Shown piece by piece: positions 8,815 to 18,013 of a DNA stretch of 64,000 nucleotides. The stretch comes from Sphingobium sp. B2D3C (lineage in GTDB: Bacteria; Pseudomonadota; Alphaproteobacteria; Sphingomonadales; Sphingomonadaceae), in the NCBI RefSeq assembly GCF_025961835.1, contig NZ_JAOQOK010000001.1:868001-932000 (forward strand). The letters run 5' to 3'. Both the position numbers and the translations under genes were made by a program. The notes under the pieces are model-generated. The model made no database searches. It had not been told where the DNA came from and saw only the letters and a program-made list of their open reading frames with translations. How positions within the stretch are numbered: the first letter of the stretch is position 1; each line of letters starts with the position of its first letter.

Positions 8815-9789
8815 ATGCGCTTGCTCAAGCTTGTCCCGGACAACACCAACATCGGCTTCCTCAAGTGGCGCCATGTCGCCATGGCGATCAGCATGATCTC
8901 GATCATCGCGTCGATTGCCCTGGTGGCCACGCGCGGCCTCAATCTGGGCGTCGATTTCGTCGGCGGTCAGATGATGCGGGTCACCTTCTCGCAACCCGTC
9001 AATCTCGATGCGCTGCGCGGCACGGTCGACGCAGCGGTGGCCGGCGAGGTGAATATCCAGCAGTTCGGTTCGGCCCAGGATGTCTCCATCCGCACGTCGC
9101 TGCCCGAGGGCGGCGAGGATGCCGCGAACCAGGCCGCCGAGCGGCTCAAGGCGGCGATCCTCAAGGCCCATCCCGATGCGGTGTTCGGCAGCGTGGATAC
9201 CGTGTCCGGCAAGGTCTCGGGCGAACTGTTCGAGACGGGCGCTTGGTCGATGTTCTTCGCGATGCTGGCGATCTCCATCTACATCTGGTTCCGCTTCGAG
9301 TGGCAGTTCGGTCTCGGCGCCCTGTTTGCGCTGTTCCATGACGTGACGCTCACCTTCGGGCTGTTCGCGCTCACCCAGATGGAGTTCAACCTGAACATCG
9401 TCGCGGCCCTGCTGACGATCATCGGTTATTCGCTGAACGACACCATCGTCATCTATGACCGTATCCGCGAAAATCTGCGCAAATATCGCAAGATGGAGCT
9501 GATCCCGCTCCTCGATCTTTCGATCAACGAGACGCTTGCACGCACGGTGATGACTTCGCTGACGATCATCATCACCCTGGTCGTGCTGCTGCTTCTGGGG
9601 CCGGAAGTGATCTTCGGCTTCACCGCCGCCATGTTGTTCGGCATTTTCGTTGGCACCTATTCGTCGATGTACATGTCCGCGCCGCTGCTGGTGTGGACCA
9701 AGGTCGGCTCGGACAGCTTCGTTGCTAAGGCGGGCGGTCAGGTGGCCGGCGCCGAGCGGACCCTTAAGAACGAGACGATGCCGCGCTGA
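8815..9789 (+). CDS. secF: Protein translocase subunit SecF, 324 aa
   Basis: The partner of SecD in the inner-membrane translocase. It opens with a membrane helix and the family motif LNLGVDFVGGQMMRV, has a short periplasmic domain, and ends with helices carrying GYSLNDTIVIYDRIREN, the characteristic SecF signature. Length is typical. Twelve bases separate it from secD and 34 from the next gene, so the operon probably continues. Confidence 0.97.
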   Translation: MRLLKLVPDNTNIGFLKWRHVAMAISMISIIASIALVATRGLNLGVDFVGGQMMRVTFSQPVNLDALRGTVDAAVAGEVNIQQFGSAQDVSIRTSLPEGGEDAANQAAERLKAAILKAHPDAVFGSVDTVSGKVSGELFETGAWSMFFAMLAISIYIWFRFEWQFGLGALFALFHDVTLTFGLFALTQMEFNLNIVAALLTIIGYSLNDTIVIYDRIRENLRKYRKMELIPLLDLSINETLARTVMTSLTIIITLVVLLLLGPEVIFGFTAAMLFGIFVGTYSSMYMSAPLLVWTKVGSDSFVAKAGGQVAGAERTLKNETMPR

Positions 9790-9823
9790 TCTCGCGGCAT
9801 CCGTCGGGCGGGGAGGAAAGAGC

Positions 9824-10204
9824 ATGGAACTGCTCCGCGACGAGAAGCCCGCGGGCCCGGTCATCACCGGCTTTGCCGGGCGCGGCTTTCGCGTGCGCGA
9901 TCATGTGTTCGACAGCGGCATCCTGATTGATCCGTCTGGCGTGGTCCCGTGGGACGCGCCGGCGATCATCGACCAACTGACGGTCGAGATGCTGCGCCCG
10001 ATCCTGGATCTCGACCCGCCGGCGGAATTTCTCCTGCTCGGCACTGGACCCAGGCTGGTCAGGCCCTCGGCAGCGTTCGTCCGCGCCATCGAAGCCATGG
10101 GGATCGGCGTCGAAGCCATGGACAGCCGCGCGGCGGCTCGCGCGTGGGGTGTGCTGCGACAGGAAGACCGGCAGATCGTCGGAGCGCTGCTCCCGCATCG
10201 ATGA
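9824..10204 (+). CDS. Mth938-like (DUF498) domain protein, 126 aa
   Basis: A small cytosolic protein of the Mth938/DUF498 family, whose mitochondrial relative NDUFAF3 helps assemble respiratory complex I. The bacterial role is not settled. Features include ITGFAGRGFRV near the N-terminus, a central FLLLGTGP strand-turn and a C-terminal AARAWGVLRQEDR segment, all typical. GGGAGGAAAG at 9811-9820 fixes the ATG at 9824. It follows secF by 34 bases; in many alphaproteobacteria this family sits directly after secDF, which supports the assignment and suggests co-expression. Confidence 0.88.
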   Translation: MELLRDEKPAGPVITGFAGRGFRVRDHVFDSGILIDPSGVVPWDAPAIIDQLTVEMLRPILDLDPPAEFLLLGTGPRLVRPSAAFVRAIEAMGIGVEAMDSRAAARAWGVLRQEDRQIVGALLPHR

Positions 10205-10373
10205 GCAAGCGACCAGCCTGCGCCCGAAGCGCCGGGCATGACGCGAAATCTTAACCTCAGTCCGCTAGACCTGTTTCCAGGATCAGAAAAGGCAGGAACA
10301 AAATCCGGCAAGGGGCGTCCTGTATGGGTGAGGATGGAGCGCGATGGGGCAGCTCCTTATGTGAGTATGTCGC

Positions 10374-10901
10374 ATGGCCGTCATCGCCGTTGATTTTGAA
10401 GCGTCCTGCCTGCCGCAATATGGCCGGTCTTTCCCCATTGAAGTCGGCATTGCCAGCACCGAAGGCTGGAGCCGCTCCTGGCTGATCCGTCCTCATGCGG
10501 ACTGGGCCGACTGGCAGTGGAGCGAGGAAGCCGAGAGCCTGCACGGCATTTCGCGCGCGCAGCTTGAGCGCGATGGGCTGGACGCCCGCTGCGTCGCACG
10601 GCAATTGCGCGCGGCCGTGGCTGGGCATGAGGTGATTGCCGACAGCTATTTCGATGATGCGTGGTCGCGCACGCTCTTTGTAGCGGCGGGCGAAGCGACG
10701 CATCTGCCGATCCGCTGCCTCGCCGAGCTTCGCCTGTTTCATGATACGGATCGCACCGTTCTGACGCGGCTGCTCGACGCGGCGGATCGTCAGCGGGCGC
10801 GGCGCCACCGCGCCGAGGATGATGCGCGCTGGCTGGCACAGGTCATGGCAGGGCTGATCGCAGAGAGTGACATGGCCAGGCCAGCGGCGCGCGCCGCTTA
10901 A
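10374..10901 (+). CDS. DEDDh-family 3'-5' exonuclease-like protein, 175 aa
   Basis: Likely a metal-dependent nuclease of the DnaQ/RNase T superfamily. The metal-binding ExoI motif is visible as D7-x-E9 (AVDFEAS), an ExoII-type Asp in ADSYFDDAW near residue 94, and the ExoIII His-Asp pair in HRAEDD (H145 to D149/D150). The protein is only the catalytic domain, with no extra domains. Substrate (DNA or RNA) cannot be told from the sequence. The Shine-Dalgarno site is weak. It is 169 bases from the previous gene, so probably has its own promoter, and it ends at a hairpin facing the CorC-type gene. Confidence 0.75.
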   Translation: MAVIAVDFEASCLPQYGRSFPIEVGIASTEGWSRSWLIRPHADWADWQWSEEAESLHGISRAQLERDGLDARCVARQLRAAVAGHEVIADSYFDDAWSRTLFVAAGEATHLPIRCLAELRLFHDTDRTVLTRLLDAADRQRARRHRAEDDARWLAQVMAGLIAESDMARPAARAA

Positions 10902-10917
10902 AAGACTGCGCCGAACT

Positions 10918-10942
10918 GGCCGCCGGGGATCGTCCGGCGGCC
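10918..10942. terminator. Hairpin between convergent genes
   Basis: Arms 10918-10926 and 10934-10942 form a 9-bp perfect GC stem with a 7-base loop. There is no T-run. It separates the exonuclease gene (plus) from the CorC-type gene (minus). Confidence 0.5.
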
Positions 10943-10947
10943 GCGGC

Positions 10948-11883
10948 CTACTGCTCCAGATCGTCGGCCAGTGCCTCGGGCGGATGCAGGCGCACCCGCG
11001 CGACATGGCGCGGATTGGCCTCGACGATTTCGATGCGCCAGCCACTCGGCTCATGCTCGATGATTTCGCCGGTCTCCGGCACGCGCCCTGCGATCACAAA
11101 AGCCAGACCGCCAATGGTGTCGACGTCGGAGTCGACCTCGGCAAGGCGCGGATCGATGGTCCGGGCGATATCTTCCAGCTCGGCGCGGGCGTCGGCATCC
11201 CACATGCCATCTTCCAGCGGCACCAGCAGTGCCTCCGGTTCCTCGTCATGCTCGTCCTCGATATCGCCGACGATTTCCTCGACGAGATCCTCGATGGTCA
11301 GCAGACCGTCCGTACCGGAATATTCATCGAGCACGATGGCGAGGTGCGTGCGCTTGGCGCGCATTTCGGCGAGCAGGTCCAGCACGCCCATGCTCTGCGG
11401 CACATAGAGCGGCTGACGGATCAGCGTCTCCAGCGACTCCGGGTGCGCTTCTCCGCGCGCCAGAATGGCAAAGGCATCGCGAATGTGGATCATGCCGGTG
11501 ACATGATCGAGCGTGTCCTTGTAGACGGGGATGCGGCTGTGGCCGGCCTGAGCGAAAAGCGCCATCAGCTCCGTAAAGCTGGCATCCTGCGAAATGGCGA
11601 TGATGTCCGCGCGCGGCACGGCGACATCGTCTACAGTATGCTCGCTGAAATGGAGCATGTTGCGGAGCATCTGACGCTCGATCGGGGTGAGGTCGCCCTT
11701 GCGGGACGTCTCATCTTCCTGATCGTCATATTGCTCGATGACGCTCTCAAGCTCGTGCCTGAGGCTAGTCGATCCATTATCGCCGAAAAGCAGGGCTTTG
11801 AGGCCCTGCCATATTCGTCCGCCTTCGCTGCTACTACTACTGTCGCCCTCTTTGGAGGGGGACGGTGCGGATGTCTCCGACAT
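10948..11883 (-). CDS. CBS-domain protein, CorC/TlyC (hemolysin-like) family, 311 aa
   Basis: A cytosolic protein of the CorC/YbeX family, linked to magnesium/cobalt efflux and ribosome function; the old name hemolysin is misleading. It has an N-terminal leader, two CBS domains (starting at VDDVAVPRADI and at LIRQPLYVPQSMG) and a C-terminal CorC_HlyC transporter-associated domain (VDTIGGLAFVIAGRVPETG). The start is uncertain: TTG at 11895 would overlap the ybeY stop, while ATG at 11883 lies eight bases past it and is preferred. It completes the conserved phoH-ybeY-corC order. Confidence 0.9.
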   Translation of the reverse strand: MSETSAPSPSKEGDSSSSSEGGRIWQGLKALLFGDNGSTSLRHELESVIEQYDDQEDETSRKGDLTPIERQMLRNMLHFSEHTVDDVAVPRADIIAISQDASFTELMALFAQAGHSRIPVYKDTLDHVTGMIHIRDAFAILARGEAHPESLETLIRQPLYVPQSMGVLDLLAEMRAKRTHLAIVLDEYSGTDGLLTIEDLVEEIVGDIEDEHDEEPEALLVPLEDGMWDADARAELEDIARTIDPRLAEVDSDVDTIGGLAFVIAGRVPETGEIIEHEPSGWRIEIVEANPRHVARVRLHPPEALADDLEQ

Positions 11884-11891
11884 CTTCTGGA

Positions 11892-12434
11892 TCAATTCCC
11901 TGTTTCGTCAATCGGGCCGGTCATGCCGGGCTCGCGATCCCCATATGGATCATCAATGCCCAGCGTTTCAAGGGCTCGTATCTCAAGGCGCTCCATCGCC
12001 TCGGCCTCGGCATCATTTTCATGATCGTGGCCGAGCAGGTGGAGCGTGCCGTGAACGATGAGATGCGTCGCGTGATTGTCCAGCGAAACGGCGCGTTCCA
12101 GCGCCTCGCGGGCGCAGGTTTGGTAGGCGAGGATGATGTCGCCGAGCAGCACTTCACCATCGTCACTATTTTCGATCGATTCGATGAGATCGCTCTGGAT
12201 CATCGGAAAGGAGAGGACGTTGGTCGGCTTGTCCTTGCCCCGGAAGGAGGCGTTGAGCTGCTGGACTTCTGCATCGTCGGCCAGCCGGATGGAGAGTTCG
12301 ACGCAAGCATCGCTGTCGATGATCACCGATTGCGAGGTTTGCGCGAGCGCGGCGCGCACCGCCCGATCAGCGAGCGCGTTCCAGTCGGTTTTCTCGGCCC
12401 ATTCCGGGCTGGCCTCGGTCAGCACTTCAAGCAT
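11892..12434 (-). CDS. ybeY: Endoribonuclease / rRNA maturation factor YbeY, 180 aa
   Basis: A zinc-dependent endoribonuclease needed for 16S rRNA 3'-end maturation and ribosome quality control. The metal motif HGTLHLLGHDH (residues 128-138) gives the three histidine ligands, and FRGKDKPTNVLSFP is the conserved central segment. GAGGG six bases upstream decides for the ATG at 12434, eight bases inside the phoH end, rather than the ATG at 12446. Overlap with phoH and the near-contact with the CorC-type gene indicate an operon. Confidence 0.95.
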   Translation of the reverse strand: MLEVLTEASPEWAEKTDWNALADRAVRAALAQTSQSVIIDSDACVELSIRLADDAEVQQLNASFRGKDKPTNVLSFPMIQSDLIESIENSDDGEVLLGDIILAYQTCAREALERAVSLDNHATHLIVHGTLHLLGHDHENDAEAEAMERLEIRALETLGIDDPYGDREPGMTGPIDETGN

Positions 12435-13434
12435 TCGGGCCCTCATAAGCCGCGACGATCCGTCCGACGATGGGGTGGCGCACCACATCGGCCGTGGTGA
12501 AGCGGGTAACGGCGATGCCTTCAATGCCCTCCAGCCGCTCGACCGCATCGGCGAGGCCCGATGCGCCGGGCTGCGGCAGATCGACCTGCTTGGGGTCGCC
12601 GCAGATCACCATGCGGCTGCCTTCGCCAAAGCGGGTGAGGAACATCTTCATCTGCGCGATGGTGGTGTTCTGCGCTTCATCGAGGATGATGAAGGCATTG
12701 GCGAGCGTGCGGCCGCGCATGAAGGCGAGCGGCGCGACCTCGATCTCGCCCGAGGCGATGCGCCGCTCGACCTGCTCGGCCGGCAGCGTGTCGTAGAGGG
12801 CGTCGTAAAGCGGGCGGAGATAGGGGTCGACCTTCTCCTTCATGTCGCCGGGCAGGAAACCCAGGCGCTCGCCGGCCTCGACGGCAGGGCGCGAGAGAAT
12901 AAGGCGGTCCACAGAGCCGGTGATGAGCTGGCTCACGGCCTGCGCCACGGCGAGATAGGTCTTGCCGGTGCCGGCCGGCCCGAGGGCGAAGATCAGCTCG
13001 TGGCGGGCCAGCGCGTCCATATAGACGCCCTGATTGGCCGAACGCGGCACGATGGTCTTCTTGCGGGTGCGGATCATCACCTTGGGCGGCTCCGACACAT
13101 CATGCCGGATGATGCCATCGAGCGTGGGCTCGGCGGACATGGCGATCACCCCCTCCACCGCCCCGCTGTCGACCGTCTGGCCGGCGGCGAGGCGATTGTA
13201 GAGTCCCTGGAGGACATCGCGGGCGCGAGCGGCGCCTTCCGCATTCCCTTCGATTTGCAGCTTGTTCCCCCGTGCGGAGATGTACACGCCGAGGCGGTTC
13301 TCGATGGCTACAAGGTTCTGGTCATATTCCCCGAACAAGGCGCCGAGCAGAAACGGCTTGTCGAAGACCAGTTCGAGGCGGGCCCGTTCTCCGGCCTGGG
13401 CGGGCACGGGGCGCTTAGGCAAGCGGGCGACCAA
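12427..13434 (-). CDS. phoH: PhoH-like ATPase (PhoL), 335 aa
   Basis: A cytosolic P-loop ATPase of the PhoH family, usually linked to RNA metabolism together with YbeY. Walker A is GPAGTGKT (residues 152-159) and Walker B is IILDEAQN (about 249-256), with the SRPAVEAGERLGFLPGD segment typical of the family. Length is normal. It overlaps ybeY by eight bases. Upstream is a 375-base repeat-bearing gap rather than the miaB gene that usually precedes it in alphaproteobacteria. Confidence 0.95.
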   Translation of the reverse strand: MVARLPKRPVPAQAGERARLELVFDKPFLLGALFGEYDQNLVAIENRLGVYISARGNKLQIEGNAEGAARARDVLQGLYNRLAAGQTVDSGAVEGVIAMSAEPTLDGIIRHDVSEPPKVMIRTRKKTIVPRSANQGVYMDALARHELIFALGPAGTGKTYLAVAQAVSQLITGSVDRLILSRPAVEAGERLGFLPGDMKEKVDPYLRPLYDALYDTLPAEQVERRIASGEIEVAPLAFMRGRTLANAFIILDEAQNTTIAQMKMFLTRFGEGSRMVICGDPKQVDLPQPGASGLADAVERLEGIEGIAVTRFTTADVVRHPIVGRIVAAYEGPNA

Positions 13435-13809
13435 GCGGTCGACTCAGGGCGCGGGGCGCGATGAGAGTGTCTGTCATTGCCAAGCTTCATGCCAGAAGGG
13501 CGGGGGGAGCGACAAGCGGGAAGTCTCGCCCTTGAGGTGAAAAGAGGGGCGGCGGATTTGCGCCGCACAAATGGTGGCGATGTCGTTGGCGCGTCCCTCT
13601 CCCCTTGAGGGAGAGGGACGCGCAGGCTTGGCAGCGGGCTACCTAGCCGAAGCTGGGAGAGGGGTATGCGATCCGCCGGATCGCGCTGATCGGAAATCCG
13701 CCACCCCTCATCCAACTGCGCCTACCCGCCTGACGGCGGCAAGGCTGCGTATCCTTCTCCCGCAAGGGGAGAAGGGCGCATGGCGGAGCGCAATTCGTCG
13801 TCCGATCCG
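13435..13809. other. Gene-free region containing a palindromic repeat
   Basis: No gene is credible here, although open frames cross it on both strands; their translations with PLPQGER, SPLEGEG and LLPQGEKG phrases are the usual by-product of alphaproteobacterial intergenic palindromes. It holds the composite repeat at 13591-13775 and would also contain the phoH promoter if phoH is no longer read from miaB. Confidence 0.6.
13591..13775. repeat. Composite intergenic palindromic repeat
   Basis: The left palindrome has perfect 13-bp arms at 13591-13603 and 13609-13621 (GCGTCCCTCTCCC and its complement, 5-base loop). The right one has 9-bp arms at 13753-13761 and 13767-13775 (CCTTCTCCC and its complement). 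Between them are GGGAGAGGGG and CACCCCTCAT, complementary-type segments of the same purine/pyrimidine style. This layout matches a class of dispersed intergenic repeats common in sphingomonads and rhizobia. Only one copy is in the window, so its repeat nature is inferred from known examples. Confidence 0.6.
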
Positions 13810-14205
13810 CTAACTTTGCGCCGAATCCCAATGCTCCACGATCAGGCCATCGCGAATGCGATAGGTGTCGTACCACCAGACCGGCGTGAGCCGCTTGGGA
13901 TCGTGCGGGTCCGGCAAATGCCGCTGGAACATGAGCTGGACGAGGTCGCCCTCGGCGAGGACGAATTCGAACCGGGTCAGCGGATAGGTGCCCGGCTCCA
14001 GCGGTTGCATGTCTGGAAATTCGGTGCGCAGGAAGGCGATGAGCGCTGCCAGGCCCTGGCCGATGCCGGGCGAATGCTGGATGTAATCGGGCGCGATATA
14101 TTTGCCCGCAGCCTCGATGTTGCGGCCGTCGATGACGTCGTGCCACATCGCCAGCACAAGTTGCTTGTTGGCCGCGAGCGCGGCGGCTTCCGGCGACTGC
14201 GCCAT
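13810..14205 (-). CDS. SnoaL-like / ester cyclase family protein, 131 aa
   Basis: A small cystatin-like alpha+beta fold protein of the SnoaL/NTF2-like superfamily. The pattern ANKQLVLAMWHDVIDGRN, YIAPDYIQHSPGIGQG, then FVLAEGDLVQLMFQRH and GLIVEHWD is typical of the family annotated as nuclear transport factor 2-like or ester cyclase. Such proteins bind or isomerise small polyketide-like or steroid-like molecules, but many have no known substrate. GAGAGGA immediately upstream supports the ATG at 14205 rather than a longer form. It follows the mreB homologue by 99 bases on the same strand. Confidence 0.8.
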   Translation of the reverse strand: MAQSPEAAALAANKQLVLAMWHDVIDGRNIEAAGKYIAPDYIQHSPGIGQGLAALIAFLRTEFPDMQPLEPGTYPLTRFEFVLAEGDLVQLMFQRHLPDPHDPKRLTPVWWYDTYRIRDGLIVEHWDSAQS

Positions 14206-14304
14206 ATCCTCTCCCCAGCAGTGTCGCGCATGACTAGCGGGTTCCACCGACAGGTAAAATGGCGATTGGAAGGCGCGCCCGGCCACCTGCTCGGACGCAG
14301 AGCC

Positions 14305-15369
<1,065 letters not shown>

Positions 15370-15453
15370 TCACATGCCGCGCGGGCACGGTGGCGTATTC
15401 TGCAAAGAGGTGAAGCGGTGTTTTCAGGGGACCGTTGCCCGCGCCCGCCCACC

Positions 15454-16791
15454 TCAGGCGGCAAGCGGACTGGCGAGCGCGCCGGCGAGGCTGTTGGGGC
15501 CGGCCGAGAGAATATCCACCGCGATCAGATCGCCGATGGCCGCGCTCGTGCCATCGACGTGGACCGACTGGAGCCAGGGCGTCTTGCCGATGAGCTGGCC
15601 GGGGTGCCGCCCCTTGCGCTCCAGCAAAATGGTCGTGCGCTGGCCGACGCTGGCCTGATTGAACGCCAGTTGATGAACGTTCAGCGTGGCCTGCAGGCGC
15701 TTGAGGCGTTCGTCCATTACCTCTGGCGCGATCTGGCCTTCCATATCGGCAGCGGGTGTGCCCGGGCGCGGACTGTATTTGAAGCTGAAGCACTGCGCAT
15801 AGCGCGCCTCGTTGACGATGCTCAGCGTCTCCTCGAACTCGGCATCGGTCTCGCCTGGAAAGCCGACGATGAAATCGCCCGACAGGGCGATGTCCGGCCG
15901 CGCGGCGCGAACACGCTCGATGATGCGCAGATAGGAGTCGCGGCTGTAGCTGCGGTTCATGGCCTTGAGGATGCGGTCCGAGCCGGCCTGCACCGGCAGG
16001 TGGAGGAACGGCATCAGCGCCGGCACCTCGGCATGGGCGTCGATCAGCGCCTGCGTCATGTCGTTGGGGTGGCTGGTGGTGTAGCGGATGCGTGCAAGGC
16101 CGGGCAACCTGTCCAGCGCGCGGATGAGGCCGTCCAGCCCCTGCGGGCGACCGGCGTCGTCTTCGCCGGACCAGGCATTCACATTCTGGCCGAGCAGGGT
16201 GATCTCGCAGGCGCCAGCATCGACCAGCGCGCGCGCCTCATCCATGATGGCGTTCCAAGGGCGGCTGACTTCCGCGCCGCGCGTATAGGGCACGACGCAA
16301 TAGGTGCAGAACTTGTCGCAGCCCTCTTGGACCGTCAGGAAGGCGGACGGCGCCGACCGGCGCGCGCGACCCGGCAGCACGTCGAACTTGGAATCGGCCG
16401 GCATGTTCGTATCGACGGCCTCGCGACCCGCCACCACATCGTCGATGAGGCCGGGCAGGCGGTGATAGGCCTGCGGGCCGACGACGATATCGACCGCCTT
16501 GGTGCGCCGGGTGATTTCTGACCCTTCCGCCTGCGCCACGCAGCCGGCGACCGCGATCATCGGGCGCGTGCCGTCCTCCCGCCGCAGCCTGCCAATGTCC
16601 GAATAGACCTTCTCGGCCGCCCGCTCGCGGATGTGACAGGTGTTCAGGACCACCAGATCCGCCTCCGCGCCATCGCCTGCCGCTGTCATGCCGCGCGCCG
16701 CCAGCAACTCGCCCATGCGCTCGCCATCATAGACGTTCATCTGGCAGCCGAAGGATTTGACGTGGTAGGTTTTGGGCGGGCGCTGGGTCAT
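15454..16791 (-). CDS. miaB: tRNA-2-methylthio-N6-dimethylallyladenosine synthase MiaB, 445 aa
   Basis: A radical-SAM methylthiotransferase that modifies A37 of tRNAs reading codons that start with U. The N-terminal UPF0004 domain has cysteines C16, C52 and C84 for the auxiliary Fe-S cluster. The radical-SAM triad is C158-xxx-C162-xx-C165 (GCDKFCTYC), followed by VPYTRGAEVSRP. A C-terminal TRAM domain follows (about 375-435). Length is typical. It normally leads phoH-ybeY in alphaproteobacteria; here the mreB homologue, SnoaL-like gene and a repeat intervene. Confidence 0.97.
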   Translation of the reverse strand: MTQRPPKTYHVKSFGCQMNVYDGERMGELLAARGMTAAGDGAEADLVVLNTCHIRERAAEKVYSDIGRLRREDGTRPMIAVAGCVAQAEGSEITRRTKAVDIVVGPQAYHRLPGLIDDVVAGREAVDTNMPADSKFDVLPGRARRSAPSAFLTVQEGCDKFCTYCVVPYTRGAEVSRPWNAIMDEARALVDAGACEITLLGQNVNAWSGEDDAGRPQGLDGLIRALDRLPGLARIRYTTSHPNDMTQALIDAHAEVPALMPFLHLPVQAGSDRILKAMNRSYSRDSYLRIIERVRAARPDIALSGDFIVGFPGETDAEFEETLSIVNEARYAQCFSFKYSPRPGTPAADMEGQIAPEVMDERLKRLQATLNVHQLAFNQASVGQRTTILLERKGRHPGQLIGKTPWLQSVHVDGTSAAIGDLIAVDILSAGPNSLAGALASPLAA

Positions 16792-17070
16792 GCCCGCGCC
16801 TATACAGCCGATGGGACGGTGGGGGAAGGGCGGGGGTGAGCCTTGTCGTGATGCTGTAGGAGCAAAATTCTATTCGTACCACCTCGGAATCTCGTCTTGG
16901 AAAGAAGCTAGATCGTCTCTCGAACAATATGTGCATTACGCATTGTCATGAAAGGTAGCTCGTTTTGGCAGTCTGATCATACGTTTTCGACGGTGATGAA
17001 TATTGAAAGTACTTGCCGTGGTTGATAGCGACGACGGTCACTCTGAGACTTTTAGGATACTAGGAAAATT

Positions 17071-18000
17071 ATGAAGATGGTTCGCACAGCCTTTGCATTG
17101 GTCGCGCTTTTGCAGCTTGCGGCTTGTGGCGGAGGTGATGTCAATTCGATGCCTCCCCCTGAGCCCAATCCGACACCGAAGCCGACACCGACATCCAATC
17201 CACCAATTTCTAGCCTGACACCATCCCAATTGCAGTCCATTGCCATAAGTCAATTGCAAATTACCGTGACAACATCGAGTTCCACGGGGCCGGTTGGGGT
17301 TTTTCCTTCAGATCGTAATTCATCGAAACAGATATCTGTTCAATATTTAGGAAATAACCGATACAGTGTATCGGCCAAATATCCATTATTTGCCGAAACG
17401 ATATATTATTCAGATCGATCTTCTTACAGTGAATCCGATATGGATGTTTTTGAAAAGGCTGGTACCCAGAGAGTTGATCAAAATTCTTCTTATGACAGTA
17501 GTCTAAAAATCTATAGAGCAGGCGATTCTGTTCTTAAACTCAATTATGTGACCTACGGTATGTGGGAGGAGCATCAAAATCGAGGAGACCCTCGCCGCGC
17601 TGAACGTCTCTGGTTTGTTATAGGGCAATCAACCCCATATAGCGGCAGGCCCACGTCTGGATCGGCCACATATCATGGTATTATTGATGGCGAGTTTGTT
17701 GGGGGATCTTCGCAGTTCAGATTGGGAGGGGAGGGCAATCTGACTTATGATTTTTCCAGAGATCATGTAGCAGGAACATTTAATATTGATCAGGATGATG
17801 GTTCCGGCGGAAGAAAGCATTTCGATACAATAAAATTCAACAAGCCTGCCACGTCGGCAAACATCAAAAGTGAAAACGGGTTCGATGGCATTTTTGCTAC
17901 TTATTTAATGGGACCACATGCGGAGGAAGCTGCCGCATTGTTTACATTGGAAACTCAATTTGGAGGCGTTGCCGCAGGCGTGTTCGTCGGAAAAAGGTGA
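17071..18000 (+). CDS. AT-rich surface lipoprotein with TbpB-like C-terminal barrel, 309 aa
   Basis: A secreted lipoprotein: n-region MKMVRT, hydrophobic stretch, lipobox LAAC with Cys at about 19, then a flexible Pro-rich linker (PEPNPTPKPTPT). The body is polar and beta-rich. The C-terminus (GIFATYLMGPHAEEAAALF then AAGVFVGKR) matches the ending of transferrin-binding-protein-B/factor-H-binding-protein-like beta-barrels. These are surface lipoproteins that may bind host or environmental proteins, often exported by Slam. No Slam gene is in the window. Base and codon use (AT-rich, ATA and AGA codons) differ sharply from all neighbours, and it is the only plus-strand gene in an all-minus block, suggesting transfer. 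AGGAAA precedes the ATG. Confidence 0.75.
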   Translation: MKMVRTAFALVALLQLAACGGGDVNSMPPPEPNPTPKPTPTSNPPISSLTPSQLQSIAISQLQITVTTSSSTGPVGVFPSDRNSSKQISVQYLGNNRYSVSAKYPLFAETIYYSDRSSYSESDMDVFEKAGTQRVDQNSSYDSSLKIYRAGDSVLKLNYVTYGMWEEHQNRGDPRRAERLWFVIGQSTPYSGRPTSGSATYHGIIDGEFVGGSSQFRLGGEGNLTYDFSRDHVAGTFNIDQDDGSGGRKHFDTIKFNKPATSANIKSENGFDGIFATYLMGPHAEEAAALFTLETQFGGVAAGVFVGKR

Positions 18001-18013
18001 GGACTGGATTGTG

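Noticed and set aside
13308..14146. Open frames crossing the repeat region on both strands
   Set aside because: They translate the palindromic repeat (PLPQGER/SPLEGEG type) and are a known artefact of such sequences.
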